Notes: a model not told the origin generated them from the letters alone. DNA of 50,077 nt from CAZEAN01 sp964510225 (GCA_964510225.1 CAZEAN010000036.1:1-50077), one strand, 5' to 3'; positions 9,011 through 18,534 are shown, counted from the first letter of the stretch. Made by a program: numbers and translations.

Positions 9011-10399
9011 TTAGGGGCCGAGAATCTCAAACGAAGGGGCGAGGTCGAAGCCTCGGAGCACGGGAGTTGTTCGGAGGATCGCGTTAATTTGGTCTTCAAG
9101 TGCCGGCTCCTCAATCCGGAGTTCGATCTCAAGTCGATCTCCCAACAAGGCGACGCGATCGACCCGGCCTCGATCTCCGACAGCACGTCGGATCTGATCG
9201 TCAAGGTATTCCTCGACATCGCGGCGATCGCCCTGCGTGAGGAGCGGGTTCTTACCTTGCCCGACGGGAACGGTGAACCGTAAGCGGTCGATCACAACGT
9301 CCACACCCGGTGTGCGTTTTGCCGCAAGGTACGCCCACATCGCCTCAAAGGCCGAGGGAACTTCCCCTTCGATGGTCGCAACCCCGTCGCGGATTGATGC
9401 CCGAATCGGGAGGCCGGCTAATTCGGGTTCCCCGTCGAACGGATCTTGTTCTGCGGGTCCAGGAGCGGGAGGAGCCGGGTTCGTCGAACCAGGTCCACTG
9501 GGACTGAACTCGTTCGGCTGACTTGGATTAAGAGGCATCGATGGATCGACTTCCAGGCGATTGATTACGCGACTGACGCCCGGTAACTGGGCGACCCGTT
9601 CGGCAGCGGCAATCCGTGCTTTCTCTGACGGTACGGTCCCTCTGAGAAGGCCAACTCCGCGCGGATCTATCTCTAGATCGAGCGATCCCGGCGGGACCTC
9701 GGGTTCTGGCTCGATGTTGTTCATTGGAAGAGCACCGGACGCCGAGGCTTCTGCGAGTCGACGAGCCGATAGTGTCCCCCAATAGGGCGGGTAGCTAATT
9801 ACAGGAGGTTCGAAGCCAAAGAATGGCTCGTCGATTCTTCCAAAGAGTGGTCTCGGATAGAGATAGCTTGGCGGACCACCGGGGTAGGATCCATAAAAAG
9901 TGTAAGTAGGAGGTGGATAAGCACGAGGACCAAAGAACGGGAGCGACGACGCTCCGTAAGTCGGGAATAGCGGGGCGATTGGTGGAGGGCCGAATGCCGC
10001 CGAGGCCTGAAGCGCTACGGCCTCTCCTGCTGCGGTGTCGATCACTAACTCATCGACAAACGGGATCCCCGAATCTGTTGCAATTTGGACTGCAACCCCG
10101 TGGACCTTCGTCGATCCAACCACACCTCGGAGGACGACGCGTCCGCCACGGACTTGTGTCTGGAATCGATATGGGCCGGTGATCGGGTTTGCAGCAAGTT
10201 GACCCAGTAACAACTCGGAAGCGGTCTGTGGCTGGGGAAGATAGGTCGGCGATCCTCCGACCGGAGCCCGTGACAGATCGGTGGAAGTCCTATCATTGGG
10301 AAATTGGGCCACCGCAACGCTTTCTTGAGCCAGCAATCCCACCTCAAATCCTAACAAAACGAGTAGAAACCGACCAAAATTCGACTGTAGCCTTGACAT
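9011..10399 (-). CDS. Exported protein with repeated BON domains
   Basis: 462 residues from the ATG at 10399, which has AAGGAGG six bases upstream; a longer frame to 10537 is discarded. A signal peptide covers about 1-35 (FLLVLLGFEVGLLAQESVAVA). At least three BON-like modules follow: about 55-115 (VRGGRVVLRGVVGS), about 230-285 (DPRGVGLLRGTVPS and GVSRVINRLEV) and about 320-375 (IRDGVATIEGEVPS). A more divergent fourth is possible at the C-terminus. Between the first two lies a Pro/Tyr/Gly-rich low-complexity stretch (about 120-200). BON domains bind phospholipid or other envelope ligands, so an outer-membrane or periplasmic role is likely. It sits 256 bases upstream of the cyclase start and could be cotranscribed with it. 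Confidence 0.8.
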   Translation of the reverse strand: MSRLQSNFGRFLLVLLGFEVGLLAQESVAVAQFPNDRTSTDLSRAPVGGSPTYLPQPQTASELLLGQLAANPITGPYRFQTQVRGGRVVLRGVVGSTKVHGVAVQIATDSGIPFVDELVIDTAAGEAVALQASAAFGPPPIAPLFPTYGASSLPFFGPRAYPPPTYTFYGSYPGGPPSYLYPRPLFGRIDEPFFGFEPPVISYPPYWGTLSARRLAEASASGALPMNNIEPEPEVPPGSLDLEIDPRGVGLLRGTVPSEKARIAAAERVAQLPGVSRVINRLEVDPSMPLNPSQPNEFSPSGPGSTNPAPPAPGPAEQDPFDGEPELAGLPIRASIRDGVATIEGEVPSAFEAMWAYLAAKRTPGVDVVIDRLRFTVPVGQGKNPLLTQGDRRDVEEYLDDQIRRAVGDRGRVDRVALLGDRLEIELRIEEPALEDQINAILRTTPVLRGFDLAPSFEILGP

Positions 10400-10603
10400 G
10401 ACGGACCTCCTTGGGAGCGCGACAGAGATGTGGGGCCGCGTGGTTGCGTTCAGAAGGGGCGGAGTCATTGCATGATGCACTCCAATCGCTCGACTCCAGC
10501 TCGAGTTTACCGAGCTGAGCCGAGAATCAGCAAGCAATACAAGCTGCGGAGGCCGTCGTTAGGTATGGAGTGACAGAGTTCTTGATGATCAGCGTAGCGT
10601 TCA

Positions 10604-12166
10604 TCACTGAACGCGGATCGGCTCGATCCGAAGTTTCCCTTCAACCCGGACAACGTCGAGGAACGCTGCAAATGGTGAGATCCCATTAAGGCTTGTGCTG
10701 TCGAGTTTTAGATGAGTTGCATCAACTTCCGTTTGCCCGACCGCAGCATCGACTGCGACCCAACGACCATTGACATAAACTTCGTTCCACATGTGAAAGC
10801 CAAAACCGTTGAGCAATTCGGCATAGATTAAGCCGGTCACAACGCGAGTAGGAATCCCTGCAGCGCGACACATCGCAGCAGTGAGAACCGCATGTTCACT
10901 ACAGTCTCCCGAGAGGCTTCTGGCAACGTCAGAAGCGGTTGCAAAGGTTGTTTCGAAGTCCTTCTCGCGGAGATTCTGGGCAACCCAATTGGTAATCGCC
11001 GTGGCACGACTCCAAGGGTCGTTCGGCGTGTTGGCAATCGCACGACGCATCAGTGCGACTACCCGTTCGTCGCCACGGTCGATCACCGGATTCGCCTCAG
11101 AGAATTCAGAAGCGACCGTTGCGGGTCCAGGTCGACCGTCTTGGACTCCCGTTGTCTTGACGCTCAGCTCCCAGGTGCCGTTGGTCTGCTTTTCGAGCGT
11201 TTGACGCGAGTCGGTCGGCAAAATCTCATCCAAGTTCGCGTCCTTGAATCGAAGTCGATAGACGGCCGATCGCACTGTCTCGGGATTGTTGATGGGGCGC
11301 GTGGAAGGGACAATCAGCGATTCCACGATTGGGAAACCGCCACGCGCAGGCTCTAGCGCGCCTGATCGGGTTGTCCGGTAGGTGATCAGCCCGCCAAAGC
11401 TGTCCGTCTCGCTCTTCAGGATTTGCCCACTGGCGTCGACAAAGTAGGTCGTATCCATTCCAGGGAGTGGTTTGCCGTCAGTACCGAGTACTTCCGATTC
11501 AACCCGGAGAAGTCGCATCGTTGCATCACCGCCGAGTTGAACGTCGACCAACTCCGTCGCCTTCAAAGTCGTCGTCCCCACCACGTTGAGATCAGGCACA
11601 AACGTCTTAATTTTGCGGGTCTCGCCTGGCATTAAGGGGGACCGTCCCATGCTTAACTCCGGACCAAAGGGTCCTCGGACATCGGCCCCCCAGTCGAGCA
11701 CCAGCTCTTGCCTTTGCCCACCGGCCTCCAGTGTCAGAGGCAGCCGATTCCCTCGGGCGTCACCGAAAAGCTTTATCTCCGTCGGGCCTACAGATGTCCG
11801 AGAGTCGAGTCTCAAGATTTGGCCTTCGGGAGTTTCAATCGTGCCGAAGCGACGCTCGATCTCAACTTTGTCCCCGAGTCGCTCAAAGGCAAGTCGCCAC
11901 TCGATCACGACCCGTTGCAACGCCCGACCGTTCGACGCAGTTAAGGGCTCCACATTGACGTGGATCGATCCCGCCTTCCGTCCCGCTATGAAGACGGCAT
12001 CCCACGACTCGCGCGATTCTGTCCGTCCTGGATCATTATCTTGCTTCTTCAGAATCGGTGGAGCGTTGTTGAGGGGTACAGCAATCGCGGCCGAATCCAA
12101 TCCGACGAATGCAGCTACCGTGCTCAGAATCGACGACGCCAGGATCTCTCGACGAAAGCAAACCAT
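10604..12166 (-). CDS. Exported transglutaminase-like (DUF3857-type arrangement) protein
   Basis: 520 residues with a signal peptide (about 1-29, ending near AIAVP). The first 340 residues are mainly beta, without a motif I recognise. The C-terminal transglutaminase-like core has the catalytic triad: Cys422 in SGDCSEHAVLT, His in FGFHMWNEVYV and Asp in VAVDAAVG. The surrounding AAMCRAAGIPTRVVTGL is typical of the family. Such proteins act as proteases, amidases or crosslinking enzymes in the envelope; the substrate is unknown. It precedes the BON-domain gene on the same strand, with about 200 bases between them. Confidence 0.85.
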   Translation of the reverse strand: MVCFRREILASSILSTVAAFVGLDSAAIAVPLNNAPPILKKQDNDPGRTESRESWDAVFIAGRKAGSIHVNVEPLTASNGRALQRVVIEWRLAFERLGDKVEIERRFGTIETPEGQILRLDSRTSVGPTEIKLFGDARGNRLPLTLEAGGQRQELVLDWGADVRGPFGPELSMGRSPLMPGETRKIKTFVPDLNVVGTTTLKATELVDVQLGGDATMRLLRVESEVLGTDGKPLPGMDTTYFVDASGQILKSETDSFGGLITYRTTRSGALEPARGGFPIVESLIVPSTRPINNPETVRSAVYRLRFKDANLDEILPTDSRQTLEKQTNGTWELSVKTTGVQDGRPGPATVASEFSEANPVIDRGDERVVALMRRAIANTPNDPWSRATAITNWVAQNLREKDFETTFATASDVARSLSGDCSEHAVLTAAMCRAAGIPTRVVTGLIYAELLNGFGFHMWNEVYVNGRWVAVDAAVGQTEVDATHLKLDSTSLNGISPFAAFLDVVRVEGKLRIEPIRVQ

Positions 12167-12409
12167 GGGCCTGAGTGCTCCGATTGGGTTGCCGCGCTTG
12201 GTTCGGCCCGGTCCAATTCTCTCCTGCCTGCCTGGCTTGCTTGGATCGAGCGAGGAGTGGAGATTCCGGGAGCGAGAACTAAGTGCGCGGGGACCTCAAG
12301 AATGAATCAGGTCCTCCGCCGTCCACTGGCGGAGTCACGCAGGCAACTATGGCGGAATCAAGGTTGGACCACAACCCGAGGCGGATGATCCGTCAGACTC
12401 ATCAAATAA

Positions 12410-12637
12410 TCAGGACACTCTAATATTCATCTCGAAACGGTCTCCTGGGAGCAGTTGCATGGCACCCGAGAGAGCGAGCTGCTTTGTGTAGTAGGAAGGA
12501 GCGCAACCTCGAACCACGTAACGCTCTGGAGTCTCCTCGATTACCAAATCCCGGATCCGACCGTGGGTCGTCCGTTGGATGGCATCTTCAATTTGGGAGA
12601 CAACATTGGGTGAAGTGTTCGTGCAGTTACCCCGCAT
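12410..12637 (-). CDS. Small BON-like protein
   Basis: 75 residues; CAGGAG lies about ten bases upstream of the ATG. The pattern of an amphipathic helix (VVSQIEDAIQ), then a strand-turn-strand with a conserved Gly (YVVRGCAPSYYTKQLAL) and a final strand (FEMNIRV) resembles a single BON domain without a signal peptide. That suggests a cytoplasmic ligand- or protein-binding role. Small single-BON proteins of this shape occur in planctomycetes, but I cannot name a function. It stands apart from its neighbours, about 255 bases from each. Confidence 0.6.
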   Translation of the reverse strand: MRGNCTNTSPNVVSQIEDAIQRTTHGRIRDLVIEETPERYVVRGCAPSYYTKQLALSGAMQLLPGDRFEMNIRVS

Positions 12638-12892
12638 AGTCCGTTACTCCTGTAATCATGACAATGATGCGATCGCGTGATGCTGCGATCCAGGAGGGAG
12701 TTTCATCGCCCCCGGGGTCTCACAACATGTATTATCGTTCTGAGCGGTTCCGGATTGCAAGTCGAGAAATAGCACGAGTTGGTTGAAGTCAGTCTGCGGT
12801 CGCCGTTTGAGAGCTGTTCAATGTTGATCGAGACAGGACACCCTCCTTAATTAAGTGGCGGCGGTCACGACGTCAAGCATCTTCTTGCAAAA

Positions 12893-13189
12893 TTAAGCTG
12901 AATCAGGCAAGGACGAACCGTTGATGTCAGTCGGTTGATCACTTGATTCTACTTCTGGCAGCAGTCGAACGAGGTTTTTCAATGCCTCCTGATCTTGGTT
13001 GATCACGGCAGCCTTCCAAGGGTCCCAGTAGCGCGTCCGGCCTCCTTCACTCAACTCACTAAGTCGACCAAGGTTGAAACCAAGTTGGAGAATCGCCTTA
13101 GGATCGGGGATTCCTTGGTCGACGAGGGTTCTAATCTTCGAGGTACAGTGTTTGATCGAATCCGATCTGGATGACTGAGGGATGTTCAT
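12893..13189 (-). CDS. Unrecognised 98-residue protein coupled to holA
   Basis: The start codon overlaps the holA stop (ATGA), the pattern of translational coupling, and this is the main support for its being a real gene. The sequence is mostly helical, soluble and without Cys motifs. KIRTLVDQGIPDPKAILQL and NLGRLSEL could form a short helical bundle; the last 15 residues are polar and probably disordered. No family is recognised. Coupling to a replisome loader subunit could hint at a replication role, but cotranscription of unrelated genes is just as likely. Confidence 0.6.
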   Translation of the reverse strand: MNIPQSSRSDSIKHCTSKIRTLVDQGIPDPKAILQLGFNLGRLSELSEGGRTRYWDPWKAAVINQDQEALKNLVRLLPEVESSDQPTDINGSSLPDSA

Positions 13190-14229
13190 CTAACTGGCTT
13201 CTCAGCTCGAGGTTGAGGTTGATCGTCCCTCGGTCGTGCGAGTTGAATTAGGAGGCGTTCCATCACGCCACGGGGGTCGAGGGTAGAGTCCCCTTTTAGG
13301 CCTAAATCGGCACGAAGGAGGAGCGCTGAGAGCTCCTGAGTTCGTGATGGACCAAGATGTGTATGCTGTTTACCGACCTTTTCCTGATCCCGGTAGAAGA
13401 CACCCGCAAGTCGGCAGGCATCGGCCAAAGGGATCTTGCTGAGTCGGAGCCGACCCGCGTGGGCGACTTTGGTCAACGATCGCGACATTGCTGCCAAAAG
13501 CCCTTGGGGGGCTTCTCCGGAACTCATCAATTGATCGAGGATGGCGAGGGAACCAGTTAGGTCGCCGATTGTGGCACGGTCGATCATCTCCCAGACAGCC
13601 AGAGTACGGCCAGCACTGACCATCTGGCCAACGTCTTCCCTGGCGATTTCCTTCCGATCCCCGACAAAGGCGGCCAGCTTGTCCACTTCCATCGCGAGTA
13701 GACCAGGTTCTGGTCCAACAAGATCGACCATCAACCGTGAGGCCTCACGGCCGAGCTTGAGTTTCCAACGAGATTTCGCGAGTTTCGGGAGCCAGGCTGT
13801 CAAATCTGACTCTGAAGGAAGTTTACAATCTACAGGGAGGCCTGTCTTCGAGACCAACTTGGCGAGTTTAGTATTCGACGGCCAGGATCGTACCACGAGG
13901 ACCAAGACTCCAGTGGTCGCCGGTTTCGCCACGTAGGATTCGAGCTCTTTTCGATAGCTGCTCACAAATGGATCGGCATCATCTACAATCACGACCCGTT
14001 TCGGAGCCAAGAACGCATAGGTACGGACTTCATCAAGTACAGTCCCGAGGGTTGCCTGATTGCCCGTAAACCGTGTGACGGCAGTACCCTCGACGTCAGG
14101 ACCACCAAGGGCAGCCTCCACGATGACCCTCAGCGATTCTCCCTTTAAGTAAGCGTTTTCGCCAAAGACTACAACGACGGACGGACAATCCTCGGGTGGG
14201 GTCGTCCCGAGGAGTTCGAAGGCCAGCAT
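13186..14229 (-). CDS. holA: DNA polymerase III subunit delta
   Basis: 347 residues; GGAGGAG lies eight bases upstream of the ATG. The N-terminal domain shows the family's AAA+-like fold without a working Walker motif: VVVVFGENAYLKGESLRVI, then LDEVRTYAFLAPKRVVIVDDAD, then a helical domain with ESDLTAWL, GPEPGLLAMEVDKLAAFV and the C-terminal collar (LAVWEMIDRATIGDLTGSLAILDQL). Delta is the clamp-loader wrench that opens the beta sliding clamp. Length and layout match the usual family. It is followed by the overlapping 98-residue gene on the same strand. Confidence 0.9.
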   Translation of the reverse strand: MLAFELLGTTPPEDCPSVVVVFGENAYLKGESLRVIVEAALGGPDVEGTAVTRFTGNQATLGTVLDEVRTYAFLAPKRVVIVDDADPFVSSYRKELESYVAKPATTGVLVLVVRSWPSNTKLAKLVSKTGLPVDCKLPSESDLTAWLPKLAKSRWKLKLGREASRLMVDLVGPEPGLLAMEVDKLAAFVGDRKEIAREDVGQMVSAGRTLAVWEMIDRATIGDLTGSLAILDQLMSSGEAPQGLLAAMSRSLTKVAHAGRLRLSKIPLADACRLAGVFYRDQEKVGKQHTHLGPSRTQELSALLLRADLGLKGDSTLDPRGVMERLLIQLARPRDDQPQPRAEKPVR

Positions 14230-14288
14230 GAGTCGGGCTCCTCCGCCTCTAAAAAGGATCTCGGCGGATTAAGCACGGCAACAGCAGC

Positions 14289-15200
14289 TCAACCCTCTGA
14301 CGTCGTAGCGCCCACTCGATAGGCGGCAAGTCCAGCGAGACCAATCCAAAGGAGATTCCAGAATACTTCAGGGGGGGTGGTCATGACCATGAAGAAGAAT
14401 GGGATAAGTTCGAAGAGAGGCAATCCCTGGGCGAACTGTGCCCGATAAGATTCCCTTATTTCCACTTTTTCTTCAGGAGGGGACGAGTTCCAACGTTGTT
14501 GCGCTTCGGCCCAGACGCCAGCGGGGTAGTCAGTCGCTTCGTAGGCATTTTCGAGCGACTTCCCGAAAGGCCAGACCAGCGGCTTTCCCTCAGCTTCCCA
14601 TTCGACAACGACACTCGCAGCAATATCGCTCACGATGATTTCTCTGAGTTCAACATCAGAGATCTCTTCCATTCCCTGCTGAAAGCTCAAGATGAAGACG
14701 AGCAACTTTCCGATGATCACCCCGAGAACACCGGCGATCACCGCCGCGAATCCGGGGCCAAATCCGCCCTGATTCCCAGAGCCGATCCGGGCACCGAGGC
14801 CGGCGAGGAACCCAACACCTAACGCGATGTAACTGATTTCTGTATTCAGGAAGTAGCCAATTCCTGCCCAGATTAGCGCCCCAATCCCAGCGCCGATTCC
14901 ACCGGCGATGAACCAGAGTGGGAACCCGAGCAGGCCACCTTCCCGTCGGCCGACTTCCTCTTCCGTCCTTCCGAATGGTTCGTCGAACGGAACTTCCCGC
15001 GGTGGGATTAGGGCGGATCCGACTGATTCGTTCGTGAGACCGTAATGCTCTGGTAAGGATTCCGATTTGACGAGATCGATCGACTGATTTTTGATCTCGA
15101 ATGCGTGAGGACAACTCTTACACTGGACGGTTTTTCCGAGCATCTGATCGGCGACAGTGTAGGATCGGCCACAATCGGGGCAGGTAGTTTTTATTGACAT
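14289..15200 (-). CDS. Zinc-ribbon (MJ0042-type) multi-pass membrane protein
   Basis: 303 residues. The N-terminus is a short zinc ribbon with two CxxC pairs (CPDCGRSYTV, CKSCPHAFEI), the MJ0042 type often found at the start of planctomycete and myxobacterial proteins. Residues about 95-175 hold two to three Gly-rich membrane segments (FIAGGIGAGIGALIWAGIGY, FAAVIAGVLGVIIGKLLVFIL). A polar domain of about 90 residues follows, and a final hydrophobic stretch (about 275-295) ends the protein. AGGTGA lies upstream of the ATG. Function unknown. It is 59 bases upstream of holA on the same strand. Confidence 0.75.
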   Translation of the reverse strand: MSIKTTCPDCGRSYTVADQMLGKTVQCKSCPHAFEIKNQSIDLVKSESLPEHYGLTNESVGSALIPPREVPFDEPFGRTEEEVGRREGGLLGFPLWFIAGGIGAGIGALIWAGIGYFLNTEISYIALGVGFLAGLGARIGSGNQGGFGPGFAAVIAGVLGVIIGKLLVFILSFQQGMEEISDVELREIIVSDIAASVVVEWEAEGKPLVWPFGKSLENAYEATDYPAGVWAEAQQRWNSSPPEEKVEIRESYRAQFAQGLPLFELIPFFFMVMTTPPEVFWNLLWIGLAGLAAYRVGATTSEG

Positions 15201-15434
15201 CGCAGAATCACCTAATTATTCGTGATCGAATTGATTGAATAAGTACAATTTGACAATACTGTGGTGTTGAATGCATGGAGTAATCAACGGCATCGTAGTT
15301 TATCAAGTTTTGGAGGATCCGCAAGAAATCGCCGGAACGATCGAGAGCGAGAGCAGCTTGACGCGTTCAGACCAATGTTGAGGATGGTTCGAGTCTCGGA
15401 GGTCAATCCACGGTTCTCAGAACCAGAAGCCAAG

Positions 15435-16016
15435 ATGTCCAAATCACCCGACCAACGACCACTCGTCTACGCCGAAGACCGAGAAGCCTGGAGAAACTGG
15501 CTCGCAGCAAACCACCAGACGTCGGACGGAATCTGGCTGGTCTACTATAAAAAGAGGACCGGGAAGCCGAGCGTCTCGTACGACGATGTGGTCGATGAAT
15601 GCCTCTGCTTCGGTTGGATCGACAGCAAAGTCAACTCCATCGACCACGAGCGCTATAAACAACTGATTACGCCCCGAAAGAATGGATCCGTCTGGTCGAA
15701 GATCAACAAGGCGAAGGCCGCAAAGTTGATTGATGAGGGGCGGATGACGCCGTCGGGACTCTCGAAAATCGATGCCGCCAAAGCCGATGGATCCTGGAGA
15801 ATCCTCGATGCCGTCGAGGCGCTGGAGATCCCCCCTGATCTTGCATCGGCCTTCACGGCAAATCCTGAGGCGCACAAGCAATTTGCGGCGTTCAACAAGT
15901 CATCGAAGAAGAACATTTTATTTTGGATTATTTCAGCGAAACGCCCGGAGACAAGGAAGAAGCGGATCGACGAAACTGTTGCACTCGCAGCGCAAGGGAT
16001 TAAGGCGAAGGAATAG
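15435..16016 (+). CDS. YdeI/OmpD-associated family protein
   Basis: 193 residues from the ATG at 15435, where family similarity begins (PLVYAEDREAWRNWL). The frame is open upstream to 15261, but that part is low-quality sequence. Typical motifs are DGIWLVYYKK, VVDECLCFGWIDS and the Lys/Thr-rich ITPRKNGSVWSKINKAKA. Near the end, FNKSSKKNILFWIISAKRPETRKKRI is the conserved YdeI C-terminal helix pair. The family is cytoplasmic and has been linked to resistance to antimicrobial peptides, but its biochemistry is unsettled. It is a single gene upstream of the sulfatase in the same direction. Confidence 0.88.
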   Translation: MSKSPDQRPLVYAEDREAWRNWLAANHQTSDGIWLVYYKKRTGKPSVSYDDVVDECLCFGWIDSKVNSIDHERYKQLITPRKNGSVWSKINKAKAAKLIDEGRMTPSGLSKIDAAKADGSWRILDAVEALEIPPDLASAFTANPEAHKQFAAFNKSSKKNILFWIISAKRPETRKKRIDETVALAAQGIKAKE

Positions 16017-16111
16017 GCTGGTCCACTGGATTCTGTTCTGATTGAGTGATTTGCTAGAGAATCGTTGGCTTGAAGACAGCGACAATTGTTCCCCATCAGA
16101 CCAAGACTATC

Positions 16112-17527
16112 ATGAATCGCATCATCGGAGTCGGGCTCGTCGCCATCATCTTGAGTGAAACTGGAACGGGGCACGGAGCGGAAGCAAAACAACCGAACGT
16201 GCTCTTTGTGCTCGCCGATCAATGGCGGCCGCAGAGCTTTGGGTTCAATGGGAACCCTGATGTCAAGACACCGACGTTTGATCGGCTCGCGGAGGAGAGT
16301 ATCCGATTACCAAACGCGGTCGCTGGTTACCCCGTCTGTTGTCCAACGCGAGCATCCCTTCTGACAGGTCGACTTCCGCTTACTCATGGAGTCTTCCTGA
16401 ACGATGTCTCACTCCCGGACGAGGAGATCACGACCGCCGAGGTCTTGCTCGAACACGGGTACCAGACAGGTTACATCGGTAAGTGGCACCTCGATGGCCG
16501 TGGCCGATCGAATTATACACCACCTGAGCGACGCCAAGGGTTCCAGTATTGGAAAGCACTGGAGTGCTCGCACAACTACAATCGATCAGCTTATTACGAA
16601 AACACACCCGAGAAGCAATTCTGGGAAGGATACGATGCAATCGCCCAGACCTCGGACGCAATTGGATTCATCCGTGATGCCGCAGCTTCGAATGAGCCTT
16701 TTTTCCTCCAGCTTGCCTGGGGGCCACCTCATGCTCCCTACGGGACTGCACCAGAGCGCTACAAGTCGCTTTATGATCCATCAGCGTTAACACTCCGTCC
16801 CAATGTCCCGGACGAACTCCACGATCGGGTCCGCAGAGACCTCGCGGGTTACTACGCTCATTGCACCGCTCTCGACGACTGTATGGCTCGGCTCCTTGAA
16901 GCGCTCGAATCGTCTGGGATCGCGGAAAGTACCATCGTCATCTTCACCTCGGAACACGGGGATCTACTCGGCTCGCACGGAGCCTACAAGAAACAGCAAC
17001 CCTTCGAAGAATCTGTCCGGGTCCCTATGTTGATCCGTTGGCCCGATGGTTGGGGTGAAGAGGGTGGTCTCCGGAGCGCACCGATCAACTCTTGGGATGT
17101 GATGCCGACCTTACTGGGGCTCCTCGATCTTCCAATACCTGAGCAGGTCCAGGGCATCGACCTCAGCGAACATCTCCGGGGAGGCCCCGACCCGACCGAT
17201 GGTGCTGCCTTCATCCACTGCCCTGCTCCGTTTGGTCAGTGGAACCGGACACGAGGGGGCAAAGAATACCGAGGAATCCGGACCAATCGTTACACCTACA
17301 CTCGTGATCTTGAAGGCCCATGGCTACTTTTCGACAACCTTGAGGATCCGTATCAGCAAGTGAATCTTATCGGAAATCCGAAGTATCAGGATGTCCAAGG
17401 GGAGCTAGAACGCACTCTCCAAAAGAAACTCGATCGCTTCAACGATGCATTTCGTCCTGCGTCAGATTACATCAAGGAATTTGGTTATCAAGTAAACGCT
17501 AATGGCACAGTGCCTTATACTCCGTGA
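16112..17527 (+). CDS. Secreted sulfatase
   Basis: 471 residues from the ATG at 16112; a TTG at 16070 is in frame but lies before the signal peptide. Residues about 1-24 are a signal peptide. The sulfatase signature is CCPTRASLLTGR: Cys76 of C-x-P-x-R would be converted to formylglycine. Metal-site motifs are VLFVLADQWRPQSFG and IVIFTSEHGDLLGSHG, with a His/Lys pair in GYIGKWHLDG. Planctomycetes carry many sulfatases that strip sulfate from algal or host polysaccharides; the substrate here cannot be read from sequence. A phosphonate hydrolase is a less likely alternative. A stem-loop terminator follows the stop. Confidence 0.92.
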   Translation: MNRIIGVGLVAIILSETGTGHGAEAKQPNVLFVLADQWRPQSFGFNGNPDVKTPTFDRLAEESIRLPNAVAGYPVCCPTRASLLTGRLPLTHGVFLNDVSLPDEEITTAEVLLEHGYQTGYIGKWHLDGRGRSNYTPPERRQGFQYWKALECSHNYNRSAYYENTPEKQFWEGYDAIAQTSDAIGFIRDAAASNEPFFLQLAWGPPHAPYGTAPERYKSLYDPSALTLRPNVPDELHDRVRRDLAGYYAHCTALDDCMARLLEALESSGIAESTIVIFTSEHGDLLGSHGAYKKQQPFEESVRVPMLIRWPDGWGEEGGLRSAPINSWDVMPTLLGLLDLPIPEQVQGIDLSEHLRGGPDPTDGAAFIHCPAPFGQWNRTRGGKEYRGIRTNRYTYTRDLEGPWLLFDNLEDPYQQVNLIGNPKYQDVQGELERTLQKKLDRFNDAFRPASDYIKEFGYQVNANGTVPYTP

Positions 17528-17542
17528 CCGAAATACAACAAA

Positions 17543-17580
17543 GCCCGCAATGCCAATATCAACATTGCGGGCCTTTGATT
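17543..17580. terminator. Bidirectional stem-loop terminator
   Basis: GCCCGCAATG (17543-17552) and CATTGCGGGC (17563-17572) form a perfect 10-bp stem with a 10-base loop. A CTTT follows on the plus side, and AA precedes the stem. It lies between the sulfatase stop and the fasciclin-gene stop, so it can end transcription from both sides. The T-tract is short, so efficiency is uncertain. Confidence 0.75.
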
Positions 17581-17601
17581 CGTTCGTTGCAGAAATCAAG
17601 A

Positions 17602-18231
17602 TTACTCTGTTGGCGGCAAGATCACGGAATCAATGACGTGGATTACGCCATTTGATGCTTCGATGTCTGTTTGCGTGACAGTAGCTTCATCGACTTTCAC
17701 GGAACCATCGACAACGCTGATAGTGACGGAAGCGCCTTGGACCGTTGCCACTTCAGCACCATCCATGCCGAGAACTTGTTCAGCCATCACTTTGCCCGGG
17801 ACGACGTGATAGGTCAGAATCGCTGTCAGGTTATCCTTGCTTTCAGGCTTCAGGAGATCCTCAACGGTACCTTCAGGAAGCTTTGCGAATGCTTCATTGG
17901 TCGGCGCGAAGACGGTAAACGGGCCTTCACCCTGCAGTGTCTCGACCAGGCCGGCTGCTTGAACTGCAGCGACAAGGGTTGAGAAATCGTCGTTCCCTGA
18001 GGCAATCGTGACAATATCATCGGCGGGAGCTTCAGAAGTAGATTCGTCGGTTTCGGTGGTGGTTTCTTCCGTCGTGATTTCGACGGTATCATCGCCCATG
18101 TTTCCACCTGCTTCGCCGAGATCACCGTCAGTCATGTCTCCGTCTTCGGCCGGGGTGCCGCCACAACCGATGAGTAGCAATGCAGCGATCGAGAGGCTGG
18201 CGAAACGAAGCAAGAAGTTCGAGGTAGTCAT
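17602..18231 (-). CDS. Fasciclin (FAS1) domain lipoprotein
   Basis: 209 residues. The N-terminus is a lipoprotein signal with lipobox LLIGC and Cys23 as the lipidated residue. An acidic Thr/Glu/Asp-rich linker (about 28-70) leads into one FAS1 domain (about 72-207). The domain shows DFSTLVAAVQAAGL, the H1-type FTVFAPTNEAFAKLP, LTAILTYHVVPG and the closing GVIHVIDSVILPP. FAS1 domains mediate adhesion or matrix interaction at the surface. Its promoter is probably the TTGCCT-17-TATAAC element at 18285-18313. Confidence 0.92.
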   Translation of the reverse strand: MTTSNFLLRFASLSIAALLLIGCGGTPAEDGDMTDGDLGEAGGNMGDDTVEITTEETTTETDESTSEAPADDIVTIASGNDDFSTLVAAVQAAGLVETLQGEGPFTVFAPTNEAFAKLPEGTVEDLLKPESKDNLTAILTYHVVPGKVMAEQVLGMDGAEVATVQGASVTISVVDGSVKVDEATVTQTDIEASNGVIHVIDSVILPPTE

Positions 18232-18534
18232 TGAGAAAAATCTCCGGGTGCTCGTAATGGTAAAGTTAGCCGTATCGCATTTGTGTTATAAGCACACAGA
18301 CGATGGAAGGCAAACCGTTATCTGAACGAGATCTTCGTGGCTCTTTTCAGTTGATTTGCGTAGGGATCCGCTGAACCTCCGATTCCATCGATGTGTTGAC
18401 TCAAGAGACGGACTGTGGATCCCGATTTCTGGTTGTTCGAGTGGAATAAACCGATATGATGAGGACTAGGAGTAAAATTCTAACTTCTCCATGCCGATTC
18501 CGAACCAGCCGAAGCATTTTTGGGACGCTTTCTT
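18232..18534. other. Divergent intergenic region
   Basis: This 303-base gap separates the fasciclin gene (minus) from the exported Cys-rich protein (plus). It contains the minus-strand promoter listed separately. On the plus strand TATGAT at 18455-18460, with a weak TTGTTC 16 bases upstream, could drive the plus gene. No open frame or RNA gene was seen. Confidence 0.4.
18285..18313 (-). promoter_or_regulatory. Putative sigma70-type promoter of the fasciclin gene
   Basis: Read on the minus strand, TTGCCT (18308-18313) and TATAAC (18285-18290) are separated by exactly 17 bases and match the consensus at four and five of six positions. The start of transcription would lie about 45-50 bases before the ATG at 18231. 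This is inference from pattern only. Confidence 0.4.

Noticed and set aside
8755..9219. 155-residue N-terminal extension of squalene-hopene cyclase
   Set aside because: It resembles nothing in the family and overlaps the 3' end of the BON-domain gene; the ATG at 8754 gives a normal length.
11586..12305. 239-codon open frame on the plus strand
   Set aside because: It overlaps the transglutaminase-like gene in antisense and has the Ser/Arg-rich composition of a shadow frame.
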